64,000 nt of DNA from Paenibacillus mendelii (GTDB taxonomy: Bacteria; Bacillota; Bacilli; Paenibacillales; Paenibacillaceae), in contig NZ_JANHOF010000003.1 of assembly GCF_024498075.1 (NCBI RefSeq), positions 1-64,000 on the forward strand, given 5' to 3'. A model generated the notes under the pieces. The model did no database searches. It worked only from the letters and a program-made list of their open reading frames with translations, and was not told where the DNA came from. Positions 62,676 to 64,000 of the stretch are shown piece after piece. A program made the position numbers and the translations under genes. How positions within the stretch are numbered: the first letter of the stretch is position 1; each line of letters starts with the position of its first letter.

Positions 62676-64000
62676 ATGCAACAGAAAAGAAAGGGCTTTG
62701 CCCTGCTCGTATCGGCAACCATGCTGGTCGGGCTTCTGGCAGGCTGCGGTTCGTCCGACAACAACAAAGAAGGCGGCGCAAGCCCGTCAGTCGAGGTCAG
62801 CAAGGAAGGGTTCCCGATTGTGAATGAGAAAATTTCATTGACGATGATGGCGCCTGATGTAGGGCTGCAAAATTGGAACAACATGGCGGTTCTGCAGCAA
62901 ATGGAAGAAAAAACGAATATTAAGATGGTCTACAATAATGCGCCGAAGGATAGCTTCGAGACAAAGAAGAACCTCGTATTTGCCAGCGGCGAATATCCGG
63001 ATGTCTTCTATGCGGCGGGTCTGACGCCAGCCGAGCAAATGAACTACGGCGAGCAGGGCATCCTGGTTCCGCTGGAAGATCTGATTGAGAAGCATGCCCC
63101 GAACTTCAAGAAAGTGCTGGATGAGAATCCGGGTGTGCGCAAGTCGATCACAGCGCCTGACGGACATATCTACTCGCTGCCGGTTGTGGAGTTCAACCAG
63201 CCTTGGTACCGCAACCCGATGTGGTACAATGGCGATTTTCTGAAGAAGCTGGGATATGACAAGCTTCCTGCAACGACGGAAGAGCTGTACACCTTCCTGA
63301 AGAGAGTAAAGGATGAAGACGCGAACGGCAATGGCAAAGCGGATGAAATTCCGCTGTCTTCGGTCAACCTGCGCGATATCCGCACCTGGCTGCTGGGCGC
63401 ATATGGCATTTATGAAGAGGAAATTTATGTAGACGACAAGGACGTTGTTCACTACACGCCGATTGAGAATGGATACAAAGAGTACCTGACGTTCCTGAAC
63501 CGCCTATGGAAAGAGAAGCTGCTGGATCAGGAGACCTTCTCCCAAACGGCTGAGCAGAAGAAAGCCAAAGCGCAAAACAATCAAGTGGCCTTATTCTCCG
63601 ATTGGCATGCTTATATGACCCTTGGCGGCGAGCAGAGCATGGATGATCCGATGTTCGCACCTGTCAAGAGCGACATGGTAGACGCTCCTGTCATTGCGAA
63701 GAACAGAGGCGTAACAACCGGCGCATTCTCGATCTCCAGCAGCAATGCGTATCCGGAAGCATCGATGCGTTGGGTGGATTACCTGTACGGCTATGAAGGC
63801 GCCCTGCTGTTCAACAAAGGACCGGAAGGCACGCTGTGGAAGTACACGGACAAAGCCTCGCTGACCAAAGAATACCTGCCTGTACCAGGCGGCGGCGACC
63901 GTGAGGATTACCGTGCTACTTTAACGCCAAACTACGGCATTCCGGCACCGACGATTTCGATTCCGGAAACCTCTAAGGGACTGCTTACGGAATTCGACTC
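62676..64000 (+). CDS. extracellular solute-binding lipoprotein (LplA/YtcQ type), truncated by the window edge
   Basis: ATG 62676 follows AAGGGAGG. The frame stays open for 441 codons to the end of the window. A lipoprotein signal (QQKRKGFALLVSATMLVGLLAGC, lipobox LLAGC) is followed by a family 1-like binding domain (LTMMAPDVGLQNWNN, LVFASGEYPDVFYAAG, DANGNGKADEIPLSSV). DANGNGKADEIP is typical of LplA-type proteins of about 530-560 residues, so roughly 100 residues lie outside. It supplies the permeases at 60590-62470, probably with mannan fragments. Confidence 0.93.
   Translation, partial: MQQKRKGFALLVSATMLVGLLAGCGSSDNNKEGGASPSVEVSKEGFPIVNEKISLTMMAPDVGLQNWNNMAVLQQMEEKTNIKMVYNNAPKDSFETKKNLVFASGEYPDVFYAAGLTPAEQMNYGEQGILVPLEDLIEKHAPNFKKVLDENPGVRKSITAPDGHIYSLPVVEFNQPWYRNPMWYNGDFLKKLGYDKLPATTEELYTFLKRVKDEDANGNGKADEIPLSSVNLRDIRTWLLGAYGIYEEEIYVDDKDVVHYTPIENGYKEYLTFLNRLWKEKLLDQETFSQTAEQKKAKAQNNQVALFSDWHAYMTLGGEQSMDDPMFAPVKSDMVDAPVIAKNRGVTTGAFSISSSNAYPEASMRWVDYLYGYEGALLFNKGPEGTLWKYTDKASLTKEYLPVPGGGDREDYRATLTPNYGIPAPTISIPETSKGLLTEFD

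Overview
The window looks like a chromosomal segment of a Paenibacillus-type Gram-positive (Bacillota) soil bacterium. The evidence is roughly 50% G+C, strong GGAGG-type ribosome binding sites, a Bacillus-type Fur box, a T-box leader, a SpoIIP-family sporulation hydrolase, MsmEFG/LplB-type sugar ABC importers without their own ATPase, and many secreted or cytoplasmic glycosidases. No rRNA, tRNA, CRISPR array, intact insertion sequence or prophage was found. All family names come from reading motifs by eye; no database search was run.

Layout. 1-6.6 kb: the tail of one gene, a large putative toroid-fold glycosidase, a PhyH dioxygenase fused to HEAT repeats, an enolase-superfamily sugar-acid dehydratase and an AraC regulator. 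6.9-9.1 kb: a DeoR regulator with a MurA paralogue whose active-site Cys is Asp. 9.2-14.4 kb: a NarL-type response regulator and kinase followed by an ATPase and two ABC-2 permeases, laid out like LnrJKLMN-type antibiotic-resistance modules. 14.5-27.8 kb: a carbohydrate utilisation locus: LacI regulator, operator-like repeats, binding protein, two permeases, two paralogous secreted TIM-barrel-like proteins of unknown family (one frameshifted), a beta-propeller glycosidase and a GH5-like enzyme. 27.8-37 kb: a decayed PhyH duplicate, a phosphotransferase, and a reverse-strand operon of family-5 binding protein, Opp/Dpp permeases and ATPases, a small membrane protein and PhyH. 38.1-40.3 kb: an XRE regulator, an internally deleted ImmA/IrrE gene and a PolC-derived protein lacking much of the polymerase palm, with the same 21-bp inverted repeat before the first and last genes. 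40.5-50.3 kb: a SpoIIP-like hydrolase, the Fur-regulated efeUOB iron/peroxidase operon, small reverse-strand genes and an IMP dehydrogenase homologue. 50.3-53.6 kb: tandem noncoding repeats, a HAD phosphatase, a DUF2203 protein and serC behind a serine-type T-box. 53.7-64 kb: a secreted GH99-like multidomain enzyme, a GNAT protein, a GH125 alpha-mannosidase and an LplB/YtcP-type importer whose binding protein runs off the end; this suggests alpha-mannan use. Three copies of a dispersed hairpin repeat lie here.

The least familiar elements are the XRE/ImmA/PolC-like cassette with its shared operator and the paired TIM-barrel-like proteins inside the LacI-controlled locus. Both are set out in the findings.
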